Shown here: in pieces, positions 1 through 50,312 of the stretch
Numbering within the stretch: position 1 is the stretch's first letter
Layout: the number at the start of each line of letters is the position of its first letter
NCBI RefSeq assembly: GCF_000247695.1
Contig: NW_004624849.1
Coordinates: 2,265,772-2,329,771 of the forward strand
DNA length: 64,000 nt
Direction of reading: 5' to 3'
Source of the DNA: Heterocephalus glaber
Lineage: Eukaryota; Chordata; Mammalia; Rodentia; Bathyergidae
Program-made: the position numbers and the translations under genes
Notes under the pieces: model-generated
Databases searched by the model: none
What the model was told of the DNA's origin: nothing
Seen by the model: the letters and a program-made list of their open reading frames with translations, nothing else

Positions 1-1154
1 AAGGAAAGAGTGTAAAAAGCTGCTGATAATTATTTTCCAGTGTTGTAAAACATCCCTATTATCTTTCTCTCCTTTTTCTTCCCTCTCTGAGACATAACAG
101 CAAGCCATTTTCACCCAGTTAAGAAAAAGTAATGACCACAGAAGGGCTAACTTGGAACCTATATATATGTTGGTTAGTAGGTGAGGGAAAAATTTCAAAT
201 TACTCAAAAAAGTCGGCAAAATTTTAGACCAAAAGCATTCTCAGGAAGAAGTGAGGACCTTCTCAGTCTACATGCCACAAGTTTTCTTGGATTCTACACA
301 GCCATAAAGTCACAGTATCATTGACTTCAGTTTTGTCAGGATTACATTTAGAGCTGTGACATAGGTAGAAATTGAGAGAGGGAATAGTAGCAAAGAAGGA
401 TCTATGGGGATGGAGGAAAGCCATGTTCTACAATTTGTATGAATTCCTTCAGATCTTGAGATGAGAGACGCATGTTCAGGGGAGAATTTGACATGGCCAA
501 TGGAACATGGCTGAATGCAACATTTGGAAGGCTGAGCAAACAGTCTTCGGGGTAGAGAATCCCATTGAAACTCTGAACACCTCAGGTTTTACATTGAAAG
601 ATTGAATACTTAACACTATGAGTTAAAGAATGTTTCATAGGACTAAGTAATTCACTCTGTAAGATTAATGAGAAAAGCAAAATTCCGTAGGTTCCACTAT
701 TGCTTCTGTGAAAGCAAACATCAGCTCCACAAAATCAAGATTGTTCTATTTGTAGAACAAATTAGCACTCTTGAGGGAAAGTGAACTGTATGTAGAGTTC
801 CTGCAGTGTCATACACAGTGCCTATATGTAATACAAAATTGTTACAGATACCAATAAAAGGAAAAATGTTATCCTTAGTCATGAGGGAAGACAAAATATA
901 GGACAAATAAAACACTGAAGAAACAATGGCTATTTTTCTTGAAAGAAAAATGCTGATTTACAGATTCAAGAAGGTCAGAGAATACTATGCCTAAGACCTA
1001 CAGTATAGTGAAAGTAGTGAAAATCAAAGGTGAAGATACTCTTGAAAGTAGCCAAGTAGCCAGAGAAAAAAGATAAATTTCACACAGCAGAACATTGACA
1101 CTAAGGATGGTTGGTACCTTGTTAGAAAAATTGAGAGCAGAAAATAGTGAAACT

Positions 1155-1362
1155 TGAGGCAGGTGTGGTGGTGCATGCCTGTAATCCCAGCACTCAGACT
1201 GAGGCAGGAGGATTGCCATGAGTTTGAAGTCAGCCTGAACTACAAAGGGAGACCCTGCCTCAAAAAAATAAAAATAAAAAAGGGCTAGAGCTTTAGCTCA
1301 GTGGTGGCCGCCTGCCTCACAAGTGCAAGGTCCTGAGTTCAATCCCCGAAAAAAAAAAAAAA
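1155..1362 (+). repeat. B1 SINE followed by ID SINE
   Basis: 7SL-derived B1 body (GGTGTGGTGGTGCATGCCTG ... GAGACCCTGCCTCAAAA) followed by a tRNA-derived ID unit (TTAGCTCAGTGGT ... GAGTTCAATCCCC) and an A tail. Confidence 0.88.
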
Positions 1363-1769
1363 GAAGAAGAAAAGAAAATAGTGAAACTAGATAAAAAGCT
1401 AAGGGTTGGAGGAAATTTGTCACTCAGTAAAATTGTCCTTTTTAAATGAAGATGAAGACATTTTAGGTGAATGAAAACTGGGAGAATTTGTTGACAGAAA
1501 TACTGAAATATTAAGGAAGTTTCTCTAGGTTGAAGGCAAATAAAACTAGTTGAATTCTTAGGTCATTGGAGAGTAAAAAGCAAGGAAAAGACACATCTTA
1601 TGAATAGTAAGCATAGAAAGCAATTGTGGATATATCAATATCAGCAAAATCATTTGCAGACATAAAAAATTTTGTAATAAGCTGGTCAGTTTATGAAGAA
1701 GACATTGAAGAACCATAAATGTAGATCCTTCAGATACATGAAGCATAAAACCACACAGCTAAAGGAAAT

Positions 1770-2275
1770 TAAAAACATATAGTCATATTGGAGATTTTAG
1801 CATTTTTCAATCAGTAATTAATAGAGTGGTAAAAAAGTCAGTAAGAATGTAAAAGATCCAGTCGCACTGCCAATCACCCAGGCCCAAATTTGATATTTAT
1901 AAAAAGCTATACCTGATAATTATAGATTATACATTTTCCTCCAAGGGACTAGGGATGCTTACCAAAACAGACTGTGTTAGGCCATAAGGTTTTAAATTAT
2001 AAAATATTGATATTTTACACATTTGTTTCTATGAATGCAATAAAATTAAATAAGACATCTACAAAATCCCAGATATTTGAAAATTTTATCACTTGTAAAA
2101 CCACTTACTGGTCATAGGTTAACAAAGAAGAGAGATGTAATAACAACCTTAAGAGGTGGGAAAAAAAATAGAGCATAATAATTAAAAGGAAGGAATTACA
2201 AAGAGAAGAAATCACTAAAATAGAAACCCAATGACTAATAAAAATTGAAAGTAGTATTCATTGAAAAATATTGAA
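1770..2275 (+). repeat. Old L1 ORF2 fragment, sense
   Basis: Degraded but collinear with the L1 ORF2 endonuclease/RT-linker region: matches to GGAGACTTTAACA-like, AGAATATACATTCTTCTC-like and ATGTTGGGCCAC-like consensus stretches in order. Many stops; not coding. Confidence 0.6.
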
Positions 2276-2284
2276 GGTTTGTTT

Positions 2285-2345
2285 TTGTTTTTTGTTTTTT
2301 GTTTGTACCAGGGATCAAACCTGGGACCTTGCAAGGCAGGGTTGA
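2285..2345 (-). repeat. ID SINE fragment, antisense
   Basis: Partial antisense ID (TACCAGGGATCAAACCTGGG ... GCAAGGCAGG), truncated before the RNA polymerase III A box. Confidence 0.7.
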
Positions 2346-2418
2346 AGTATTTTTTTGTTCCTGTTTTACATAGAATTGTTTTGGTTTTTTTTTTTTTTAA
2401 AGTAAGATTATATCATCT

Positions 2419-2500
2419 TTTTTTTCGGTACCGGGGATCAAACTGAGGTTCTTGCACTTGCGAGGTAGGTGGCAGAACCACTGAGCTAAATCCCCGGCCC
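2419..2500 (-). repeat. ID SINE, antisense, first of a stacked pair
   Basis: Complete antisense ID from poly(T) and GGTACCGGGGATCAAAC to CTGAGCTAAATCCCCGGCCC. Flanked by TATATCATCT at 2409-2418 and 2501-2510. Confidence 0.92.
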
Positions 2501-2510
2501 TATATCATCT

Positions 2511-2598
2511 CTTTTTTTTTTTGGTACTGGGGATCGAACTCGGGTCCTTGTGCTTGCACAGCAGGCAGCGAAACTACTAAGGTAAAGCCCCGACCCTC
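2511..2598 (-). repeat. ID SINE, antisense, second of a stacked pair
   Basis: Second antisense ID directly after the first, flanked by TATATCATCTCTT at 2501-2513 and 2599-2611 (last base differs in context). It shares its target site with the neighbouring copy. Confidence 0.9.
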
Positions 2599-2631
2599 TA
2601 TATCATCTCTTAAAATGTCATTTTACTTTTT

Positions 2632-3900
2632 TTTTTTTTTTTTCTAATTTGGGTGCTATTTTTTCTCACCGCCTTTTCTTACCTAATTAGTCTGGCTAAA
2701 ACTTTCAGTACTATGTTGAATAGAAGTAGTAAAAGCAGGCTGTTGGGTTTTCGTATATTTTATTATGTTGAGGTAGTTTACTTCTATTCCTAGCTTGAGT
2801 GTTTTTATCAAGAAAGGGTGTTGAATTTTATCAAATCTCTCTGTATTGAGGCGATTATATAATTTTTTTATTCTATAAATGTTGTATATTTAGTTGATCA
2901 GTTTTGTATGTTGAAGTATCCTTACATTCTAGGAATAAATCTCGCTTGGCCACATTGTATAGTTCTTTCAATATGCTACTGAAATTTGTTGACAAGTACA
3001 GTATTTAAGAAGTTTGTGTCAATGTTCCTGAGGGATGTTACTCTTTCCTTGTAGTGTCATTGTCTGACTTTGGTATCAAGGTAATGCTGGCTCTGTGAAA
3101 TGAGTCACTTTTTTGGAAAAGTTAAAGAAAGGTGTTAATAATTCTTTAAATGGTTGGTAGAATTTATCCATGAATACATGGAATACAGAGCTGTGGAGAA
3201 TGTTGACTACTCATTTAATCTCCTTACTCTGGTTTAAGATCTATTCATATAGTTTATTTCTCCCTGAGTTAGCCTTAGTATATTTTTGTATTTCTGGGAA
3301 TTTGTCCATTTCATTCTATTTGTTAGTGTATAATTGGTCATATTAGTCTATTACAACTTTTGTTTTTGTAGAATTGATAATGTCCCCCTTTTAATTTCTG
3401 ACTAATTTGAGTTTTCTATTTTTATTATACCTGATAAAAGTTTGTCAGTTTTTCCAGAATCGATTTTAGGTTTCATTGTCTCTGTCTCTTCCTCTTCCTT
3501 CCTTCCTTCCCTCCTCCCTCCTCCTTCCCTCATGTTTTCTAATTTCTGTTCTTATTTATTTGATCCTTTGGTCATTTAAAACTGTACTTCATTTCCAAAT
3601 ATGTAAGTGTTTTCCATTTTCACTTCTGTTAATGATTTCGAATTTCATGATATTGTAGCTAGAGAAGATAGATACTACCAAGACTTTCCTGAAAAGTGTC
3701 CCCTGTACACTTGAAGTTTATGTGTGCTGTTCTTGTTAGGTAGAATTTCTTTATATGTCTGCTAAATTTAGTTTGTTTATTGTGTATATCCTGTTTAATT
3801 CTGTCTGTATTCTTTTAATTGTCAGATTTTGCTTCATCTATTTTAGGTTCTTTCAGAAATTGGTTTTACAGAAACGTCCAACCTATTTTAATGACCAATC
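2632..3900 (-). repeat. L1 ORF2 fragment, antisense
   Basis: Antisense L1 reverse-transcriptase region: GTCTGGCTAAAACTTTCAGT, TATTATGTTGAGGTA, AAGGGTGTTGAATTTTATCA and GGTATCAAGGTAATGCTGGC occur in the expected order, and the copy runs on through GTTAGGTAGAATTTC-like sequence. Contains a CTTCC-rich low-complexity patch near 3490-3530. No intact ORF. Confidence 0.85.
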
Positions 3901-4132
3901 CGGTTTGGGAACCATTCTATTAAGTATATGTTTGCTTAGGTTAGACTGTTTTAAAGTAAAAAGCAATAGTAAATGTTATAAATTTTTCACCCTGCAATAA
4001 AAATCTGAGAAATAAATATAGCAAGATAAAATTTCAACTATACTTGGTTGAGTATGTTCTACATGGTTAGATTTTTCTAGAAGGAGAGTTTGTTTCACAT
4101 ATAGTACTTAATCTCTTTCAGTCTAAAAATTT

Positions 4133-4305
4133 GGTACAACTGGGTGTGGTGGTACACATCTGTAATCCCAGCAAGAGGACAGTAGGTTTGAGACCACCCT
4201 GGGCAACTTAGTGAGACCCTGTCTCAAAAGAAAGGAAAGAGAAACAAAAAGGGCCAGCTACCTTACTGTGAATGAAGACTCTGGTTTCATTCCCCAGTAC
4301 CACCC
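4133..4305 (+). repeat. B1-dID composite SINE
   Basis: Diverged B1 (GGGTGTGGTGGTACACATCT ... GAGACCCTGTCTCAAAA) fused to a degraded ID tail ending in CATTCCCCAGTACCACCC. Confidence 0.75.
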
Positions 4306-5644
4306 AAAATAATAAATTGTTGTTATTCTAGCGATATTCAACTATTCTTTTGTCTCCTGGAGTAAGTATTTGTAGGGCATGAGTTAGGTTTCTCTGAAAC
4401 AGTGCACAGTATTATTAGTCTAGATAAACATGATGAATGTGTATTGTGTTATTCTTATGCTAAGGTAGAAAACTTATCTCTAGAAACTTTCTAGAAATTT
4501 GAGGCCTCATTCTTGGTTATGGTAACAGTTTTTGAATGAGTTGTTCATCAGTATTATTATATTTCCTTTAGTATATTCTACTTAAAATTTATTGCTCCCT
4601 CTTTAGTTTATGGTTTTTATTTGTTTTTTTAATCAGGTAGCTCTAAAGTTTTGCCATAGGGATGATACATGAATTATTTGACCTGGTAATATATGATCTA
4701 AATGGACTTTTTTGTGTGTGTTTCCCCTTTACTTGGTTTGACCTGTTTTGGGTAGATCAATTAAATGCTGAGTGAAGTTTCTAGAACGGTTTTCCTATGG
4801 AATGCTGTTGCAGTGTATAAACAATATTAATGCTGTTTCATAAAAGTATTAATGTGGTCCTTCTGCATATATTAAGCATGTTCCACTGAGAACAAAACAT
4901 TTTTCCCTTTAAGTTCTGTATCACATTTATTTTGTGGCAAAACTTGACCCTAAAATGCTATTATAAGACTTCATAGTTTTACTCCCCTCATTTATTGTAA
5001 ATATCTGTATCTTCTAATACAGAAATGTTAACATTTTATTTTTAAGGTGCTTGCCTTGTATGTGCAGCAAATTACTTTTTAAAAATTTGTCGAATTCCCA
5101 TAATGTGTGTTGCCTTCAAGGGTCTTAGTGTAGCTTTGTTTCTGCTTCCTAAGGATTCTTGAAAATTAATAATTTAAGATGTATACTATACTCTTGTCTT
5201 TACAGCTAAGTATACATTGTTGTTTTTCTGGGCTCTGCATTGTTTGTCAAAAAAAAAAAATCTGTCTGTAGCACCAAGTGTATTCTCTTGAAGGCTTTGT
5301 CTTCCAACAGGGACATATAGTAGGAAAGAATACTCAGTTTGCCTAATGGAGATCAGGAAAAGTTTCATAAGAAAAGGTATGTTGTATTCTGTATGTTGAA
5401 CTTGCTGAAGAATAGTGTAGGAAGTGAATTCCAGTAGGGAGGGTACTGGGGCCTGGTAGTATCAGCAAACCTTTATATGATGAAGTTTTGGATGTTTTAG
5501 TGAATTCAGAAAGGATTTATGTTAACAAGTGTGAACTTTATCCTGTAATTGACTGGAAACTGTAGACTAACACATTTGCGTATGAGTAAAATTTGCTTTA
5601 TTAAAGCTGGATAAATATTTTCTTCATTGTTTTTTAATACTTTT

Positions 5645-5757
5645 CTTTATAGACACACTGTCTTGATATGTTGCCAAGGCTGGCATCAAAATTCCTGGCC
5701 TCAGTCAAGTATCCTGAAAAGCTGGGACTACTGGTTTATGCCACTTTGCTTGGCTTA
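5645..5757 (-). repeat. Old B1 SINE, antisense
   Basis: Antisense B1-like body with TGTTGCCAAGGCTGGC and AGCTGGGACTACTGG; strongly diverged. Confidence 0.6.
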
Positions 5758-5784
5758 ATACTTTTTAATTAATTAATTTTGTTC

Positions 5785-5868
5785 TTTGTGGTATTGAAAC
5801 TTGAACTCAAGGCCTTTTGTATGCTAGGCAAGCACTGTGCCACTGAGTTGTATCGCAGCACAGTCCTT
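5785..5868 (-). repeat. dID SINE, antisense
   Basis: GGTATTGAAACTTGAACTCA ... TGCTAGGCAAGCACTGTGCC, the diverged ID type. Confidence 0.75.
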
Positions 5869-7078
5869 TTTTAAAGAATGATTTTAGAAATCCCAGGCCT
5901 AAGGTCAAGCCAGGGGTGACAGAGGAACTTGGATTTGAGGCCGTGTAAAGATAGTTTTTCAGTAGTGGCTCATCTATGGCATGTGTGCTGCAGCAGGCAC
6001 GCTGAGCCACCTCTGTTGGCACATAAGCCCAAGTGTATGAGTTGTTTTTTCTAAAGTAAAACCTCAGTATTTAGGTTTTAATTACAGTGTTGGCACTTTG
6101 CAGTAAATAAATAGGTTTTGGGTTGCAATTTGGGCACTCAGTCCCTAAAAGGTTCGCCATCCCAGTATCCTCATAGTAAGGCTTATAAAAGTAGGCCCTT
6201 TTAGGTAAACAGTTATTCACATCTATAACTACACATCAATATATGTTTATGCAAAATATTTGAGCATATACTGAACACTCTAATAGTTTCTGGTTTTAGT
6301 CCAAAAACCCACATTTCCTTTGGTTATCACATCTCTATCCTCCAGTCTGTAAGAATTCCTCAGTTTTAGACTTTCATGACCTTGGCTCAAGATTACTGGT
6401 CATTTATTTTATGTAATGTTTCTTAAATTGGAGTTTATGCACTAAAACTTACTCATTATTAGAGTTTATACATTTTTCATAGGAATACCACAAAAGTGAT
6501 ACTAAGCCCTTCCTTCTTAGTACATCATATCCAAGGTTTTATACTATTGGTATATCTTTCTGCTGGAGACAGTTGGTTTATTCCCTAGTTACGGTGTTTT
6601 TGCCAGGTTTCTTCATTGTAAAGTTAGTAATTTTCCTATTCTAATGACTATCTGATGGGAAGATAATATGCAAATACTCTGTTATTCATACTTTCGCTTA
6701 CAATTTTATCATCCACTGATGGGTTTTTCCTACAATAATTATTGCTTTTTTTTTTTTTAGTGTGGGTAATTTTACTGTTTTTTGCATTTATTGGAATTCT
6801 GTTAGGAGGAGCTATTCCCCCTCTCCTTCATATCAGAAATTGTCCATATTGGAATGGAGGCTAGTTTTATTCTTTGGGTTATAGTCAATTACTTTTATTT
6901 AGTTGCTCCAGTTGTCTCTTCTGTGGGCACTGAGAACTGTTTCAGGGTGGCTTATATATCCTTTCAACATGTTACATTCAGTTTTTGAGTAGTCACTTCC
7001 TGGCACCAGGTGTTCCAGGTTCATTTTATATTGTGTCTGCTTTAGCTGTGGCTCTTTTTATTGGAGAGCAGTGTTTGC

Positions 7079-7105
7079 TTGTTTGTTTGTTTGTTTGTTT
7101 GTTTT
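7079..7105 (+). repeat. (TTTG)n microsatellite
   Basis: About six TTTG units next to no clear SINE. Confidence 0.85.
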
Positions 7106-7244
7106 TAAAAACAGTATCTGACAACTAGTTAGGCTCGTTGCTACTTTTTTCATTGCTTTCAGTATTTCTGAACAGATAAAGCTAGGATATGTGTATGTGC
7201 TCATACATACATATATCCCATTTGTATATCTTAAAAATCATGAG

Positions 7245-7397
7245 GCTGGTCATGGTGGCACACTCCTGTAATCCCAGCACTCGGGAGGCTGAGGCAAGAA
7301 GATCACTGTGAGTTCCAGGGCAGCCTGGGCTAGATAATGAGTTCAAACCCAGCCCAAACTACATAGCAAGACCTTGTCTCAAAAATAAAACAAAAGA
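7245..7397 (+). repeat. B1 SINE with target-site duplication
   Basis: Full B1 with an internal repeat of the GAGTTC...GCCTGGGCTA segment and an A-rich tail. Perfect 12-bp duplication AAAAATCATGAG at 7233-7244 and 7398-7409. Confidence 0.92.
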
Positions 7398-8052
7398 AAA
7401 AATCATGAGTTCATTCTAGGCCAGAACAATAGCCTTTCTCTTTCTTTGGTGATAATTACTTGTTCAATCCCAGTATCCAGTTTCATAACTAGTTTTAGTA
7501 ACTAGAGCACAATATTTGTGTAGGGGTATATTAGCTCTTGTATACAGTCAAAACACTTTTTTGAAGTTGAATTAGTTCTTTGCTCACATCTTTCATTGTA
7601 ATTGATAGCTTTTTAATAGAAACATTACTATAATTGGAAGAGATACGAAAAGGTATGGCTCTGGTTAATCTGTTTCCATTTTTCCCTTCCTTACATCCTG
7701 TTCCACCCAACCCTGTTTTTGGATTATCCTTTCTTATGCAAAGAAGAACAAACACATGGATATTTTTGTATATTCCCTCCTTGGGTAATTTTTTAAAGGC
7801 TAGATTAAAAATTGATCAGGTTTTTTTTTAAGTTTATTTAGCAAAAACTTTGCTTCTATGCCTTTTGACAAGTAATGTCATGATTTGTATGTTTTTATTC
7901 ATAAAATGAGCCTTGTTTTACTTTTTTCTTACTCATTACTTTGTGAAAGTGATGGGAAAAAAATAACTGAACTGTTAAGTGAAGGACTAATGGTTTCTAA
8001 GAAAAAAAAATGCTAAAAATATAAGCTTTTAACTTTTTTAAAACAGTGCAAG

Positions 8053-8197
8053 AAGCCAGGCGTGGTGGTACATGACCCCAGCACTTGGGAGGCTGAGGCA
8101 GGAGGATTGCTGCAGGTTCGAAACCAGCCTGGCATACATAGTGAGTTCAAGGCCAGCCTGAACTACAAAGCAAGATCCTGCCTCAATAAATAAAGAG
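8053..8197 (+). repeat. B1 SINE
   Basis: GCCAGGCGTGGTGGTACATG through AGATCCTGCCTCAATAAATA, with the internal duplicated GTTC...CCAGCCTG block. Confidence 0.9.
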
Positions 8198-8224
8198 TCC
8201 AAGATACATTCTTCATACCGTTGA

Positions 8225-8640
8225 TTTAAGGAATCACTTCTAGAAGCTTGAGGTTCAGCATTAGGTTATTTGAGCTTGCTCTGTTTTCCTAATATGAGTA
8301 TTCACTGCTATGAATTTTGTATAGGTTCTCAAAGTAGTTATTGATGGTCGTCTGGATTTCTGCTGGATCTATTGTAATGTCACCCTTTTTCATTCCTAAT
8401 TGCATGCAGTTTGGCTTTTTCTTTCCTATTTTTGATAAGGTTGGCTAAGGGTTTGTTGATTTTATTTTTTTGAAGAATCAACTCTTTGCTTCATTGATTT
8501 TTTTTTTGATATCGTTCTCTTTGTCTCTGTTGCATTGATTTCTGCTCTGATCTTTCTTCCCTTGTACGAGCTTTGAGTTTGTCCTGCTCTTGTTTTTCTA
8601 GAAGCTTGAAGTTCCATGTGAGATTATTTGAGGAATCGCT
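8225..8640 (-). repeat. L1 ORF2 fragment, antisense
   Basis: Antisense L1 segments such as ATTGTAATGTCACCC, TTGGCTAAGGGTTTGTTGAT and AGAATCAACTCTTTGCTTCA appear in order. The AGAAGCTTGARGTTC block occurs twice (about 8242 and 8601), suggesting a rearranged copy. Confidence 0.8.
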
Positions 8641-8658
8641 TCTTTTCCTTGAACTTTT

Positions 8659-8739
8659 TTTTTGGGGGTACCAGGGATCCATCTCGGGTCCTTGCACTTG
8701 TGAGGCAGACAGCAGAACCACTCAGCTAAATCCCCTGCC
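8659..8739 (-). repeat. ID SINE, antisense, with target-site duplication
   Basis: GGTACCAGGGATCCATCTCG ... CAGCTAAATCCCCTGCCC, flanked by a perfect 17-bp duplication CTTTTCCTTGAACTTTT at 8642-8658 and 8740-8756. It interrupts or borders the L1 fragment. Confidence 0.93.
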
Positions 8740-8902
8740 CTTTTCCTTGAACTTTTACAGTCCCCACTGGTGATGGGTGGTACATTGGCTTGACAAGAGT
8801 TTTGGGATAGAGAGTAAAGGGGTAGGTGGGTGGATGGATACCAAGAAATACTTGGCCTGCAGCATTTAATACTGGCTAATTTAAGCCCTTTAAAGTAAAT
8901 TG

Positions 8903-9085
8903 AAGCCAGGTATGGTGGCACCTGCCTACCTGAGAAGCTGAGGCAAGAAGATCAAAAACTTGAGGTCAGCCTGGGCAACTTGGTGAGAGACTGTCCGAAA
9001 TAAGAAAGGGCTGGGGATTTAGCTCAGCTCTGATACACTTGCCTAGCATGCATGAATCCCTTGGTTCAATTCCCAACACCTTTAT
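8903..9085 (+). repeat. B1-dID composite SINE
   Basis: B1 body (GCCAGGTATGGTGGCACCTG) followed by GGGCTGGGGATTTAGCTCAG and a diverged ID end. Confidence 0.85.
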
Positions 9086-9289
9086 AAAATGAAACAACCT
9101 GAAAAAAAAATTTTTAATAAGCTATGGATAAATAAGCTGATATGATATACAAGATTGCTTTGTGACTGCTATTATTTATTTAGATTCTACATGACTATTT
9201 TCAAGAATTGGTAAATATGAACTTCAGGTTTAGGAGCCATTAAATTTGTAATAGCATTATGCTGGTTAAAATTTTAAAATAGATTTTCT

Positions 9290-9425
9290 TCTGTCATTAA
9301 CCTGTGGAGATAGGAAAGTGAAGCACATGACCCCTGTTTTACATATGCAGAGAATGAAGCCATATAAATAAGTTAGTGGAAGCGGAATTTTCAGAACCTT
9401 CCACTCCCAATTAAGTAGTTACCTG
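9290..9425 (-). repeat. Possible MIR, antisense
   Basis: Weak similarity to the MIR 3' half (CCTGTTTTACATATGCAGAGAATGAAG resembles the CATTTTACAGATGAGGAAAC block). Confidence 0.35.
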
Positions 9426-10554
9426 GCCATAGAGCTAATCACAGAAATGACCAGTATACTATATAGAGCCCAACAGTATTTTGGTGGTTTTAAAACCATG
9501 CTGAGTATGATTGATGTGGTGGGCTTGAGACATACTATAATTCATACAGACTCAAAAACTTAATTTATTTTAAGCCTGGAATAAAAGTTGAATTATTGTC
9601 AGCCAGTTAGCTTTTTTCATTTTAGTTTGTCAGAACTAAAATAAAAGCTAACAGAAACTGAGCAGTTTTCAGGCCACTCAAATGTGGTGCATTTTTTAAG
9701 AAAAAAAAATTGGTATTTCAAGCAGATGTGACAGAACATTAATTGAATGACTATAGAAGGTACGTATACACATGTCTTATAGGTAGATTTTAATTTTATT
9801 GTGCGTATATGTGTGCCTCTGTTTTTACTTCTTTGCTTTCTCTACCATTTGGTAAAACAAATACAGTAGATGCCAGAAAAAGATAACCCCCTCAACCTGT
9901 TATCTAGCTTTTCTTCAAGGGCTCTCTGTCACAATTAGTCTGGGTAAGTGGGTGGAGTAATGAAGCACATGCCTAGTTTATATGAGCAATGTACTTGAAT
10001 CTCATCACTTTGTTAATTATTTTATGCAGTACACCTGGCCCTTTTAGGAAAACCCAGTTAGCAACCCTCTTTGCTACCTCTTAAGATTACTCTAAAAAGT
10101 AATCCCTTGAAGGCCTGCTGTAGTGAGAAGGGGATTACAGAAGCCAAGGTTACCGTAATTTTGGCAGTATTGATTAATACAAATATTTGTGATACCTTAA
10201 TTACTAAGGCTTAGTAGTTGTACAGAGTATGTGACAAGGAAGACATTTTCCCAGGGTTCACTTGTTGTGGTTTACTTATATGACTTAACTGTTTATATAT
10301 GTTGATCTGGCTTGTGGATAATTTGTAGTAAGTCATAAAAACTATCTAATCTATTGTACTTTCTTGATACTTGTCTGTGGCTTGCCTGCAAATCCTTTGG
10401 TATTTTTCTTCAGGATTCTGAAGATCAAAAAGTTCAGCAATACTTAAAAATAGAATTTTCCTCAAGATACTGGTCTTGAAACACACTGGTAGCTTTTACA
10501 GAAAGAACTTCAGAACACCCCAAAGCTAACAGAGATTACAGCTTTTCTACGGTA

Positions 10555-11048
10555 CAGTGAACCCTTGACTTAGGAACTCAATTTGTTTGTGAGGTCTGGT
10601 TGTAACTCACATTGGTTGTAAAGTCAAGAAAATAATCAAGAAAACTCACTTTGCTTGGGGGAAGGAGGAGCCTATTAGCAAGATCTATCAACAAGATTGC
10701 CACTCTCATTTCACCACAGTTTCCTTCTTTTTGATTGTGATTGCTTTCTTTACCTTCTCTTCCTTCCTTCCTTAGCTTCTTTTCTAGCTTTTGTGGACCC
10801 ATTTTGACAGCAGTAATCATAGCAGTTATGTAAAGAACTGACCGAAATCATGTCCACACATTATCAAACCCACACATCTGGGCTCAGAATGACACTTACA
10901 TATACTTTCCTGGCGTCCCAAGTCCTTGTTTACAAGCAGCTGGCATTCGGGGCGTAACTCAAGACTTTTGTCTTAAGTTAAAACTAAAATTCTGGTTATA
11001 ACCCAAGTTGTTCATATGTGAGGCCAGTTGTGACTCAAGGGTCCACTG
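10555..11048. mobile_element. Non-autonomous pogo/Tigger-like DNA transposon, complete
   Basis: 494 bp bounded by TA at 10553-10554 and 11049-11050. The ends form an inverted repeat: the left end is CAGTGAACCCTTGACTTA and the right end reverse-complemented is CAGTGGACCCTTGAGTCA. Sub-terminal GGTTGTAACTC / AACCCAAGTTG motifs also recur inverted. There is no transposase ORF. TA duplication and CAGTG termini point to the Tc1-mariner/pogo superfamily. A truncated copy lies at 38620-38980. Confidence 0.78.
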
Positions 11049-11647
11049 TATTTCAACAACCCTAGAAGCAGTGAATAGCTGCATTTGCATATTGCCCATC
11101 CCTCAGAAAGTACATAAGATTGATACTCAGCTGCTTGTCCCTATTGAGCCTAGTAAATATATAATTTGATTCCAATACTGAAATTCAAACTTTTTCATGC
11201 ACTTACACCTCTCTTCATAATATTTCATGCATTTGATTTATATAGTTTAAAGACAGTGTAAGGTAATTAGATTCATTTGAGATTTTAATTTTGCTTTCTC
11301 TTCTATTAAAGAATAATGTTTGTTATACATATGTAAACAAATACCACATTCCAATTTCCTACTAGTTATCTTGATACTGATATTACTGTATTCTTTACCT
11401 TTAGTTAAAGGCTCATATTATTATGTAAGTATTTTGCTAAATTTCTGTTCCGTAGAATTGTTGAGGTTATTTTTCCTATTAGTAGGCATTTACTACTTAC
11501 AAACTGATAAAATAAATATTGAGGCTCCTTCTTCCCCCAAGCAAAGTGAGTTTTCTTGATTATTTTCTTTTTCCTCAGTCACACAGATTTTGTTTGTTTT
11601 CTAGTTGGTCATCAGAAATTTTAGGGGCTTTGTAGAATTGAAATTAG

Positions 11648-50312
<38,665 letters not shown>

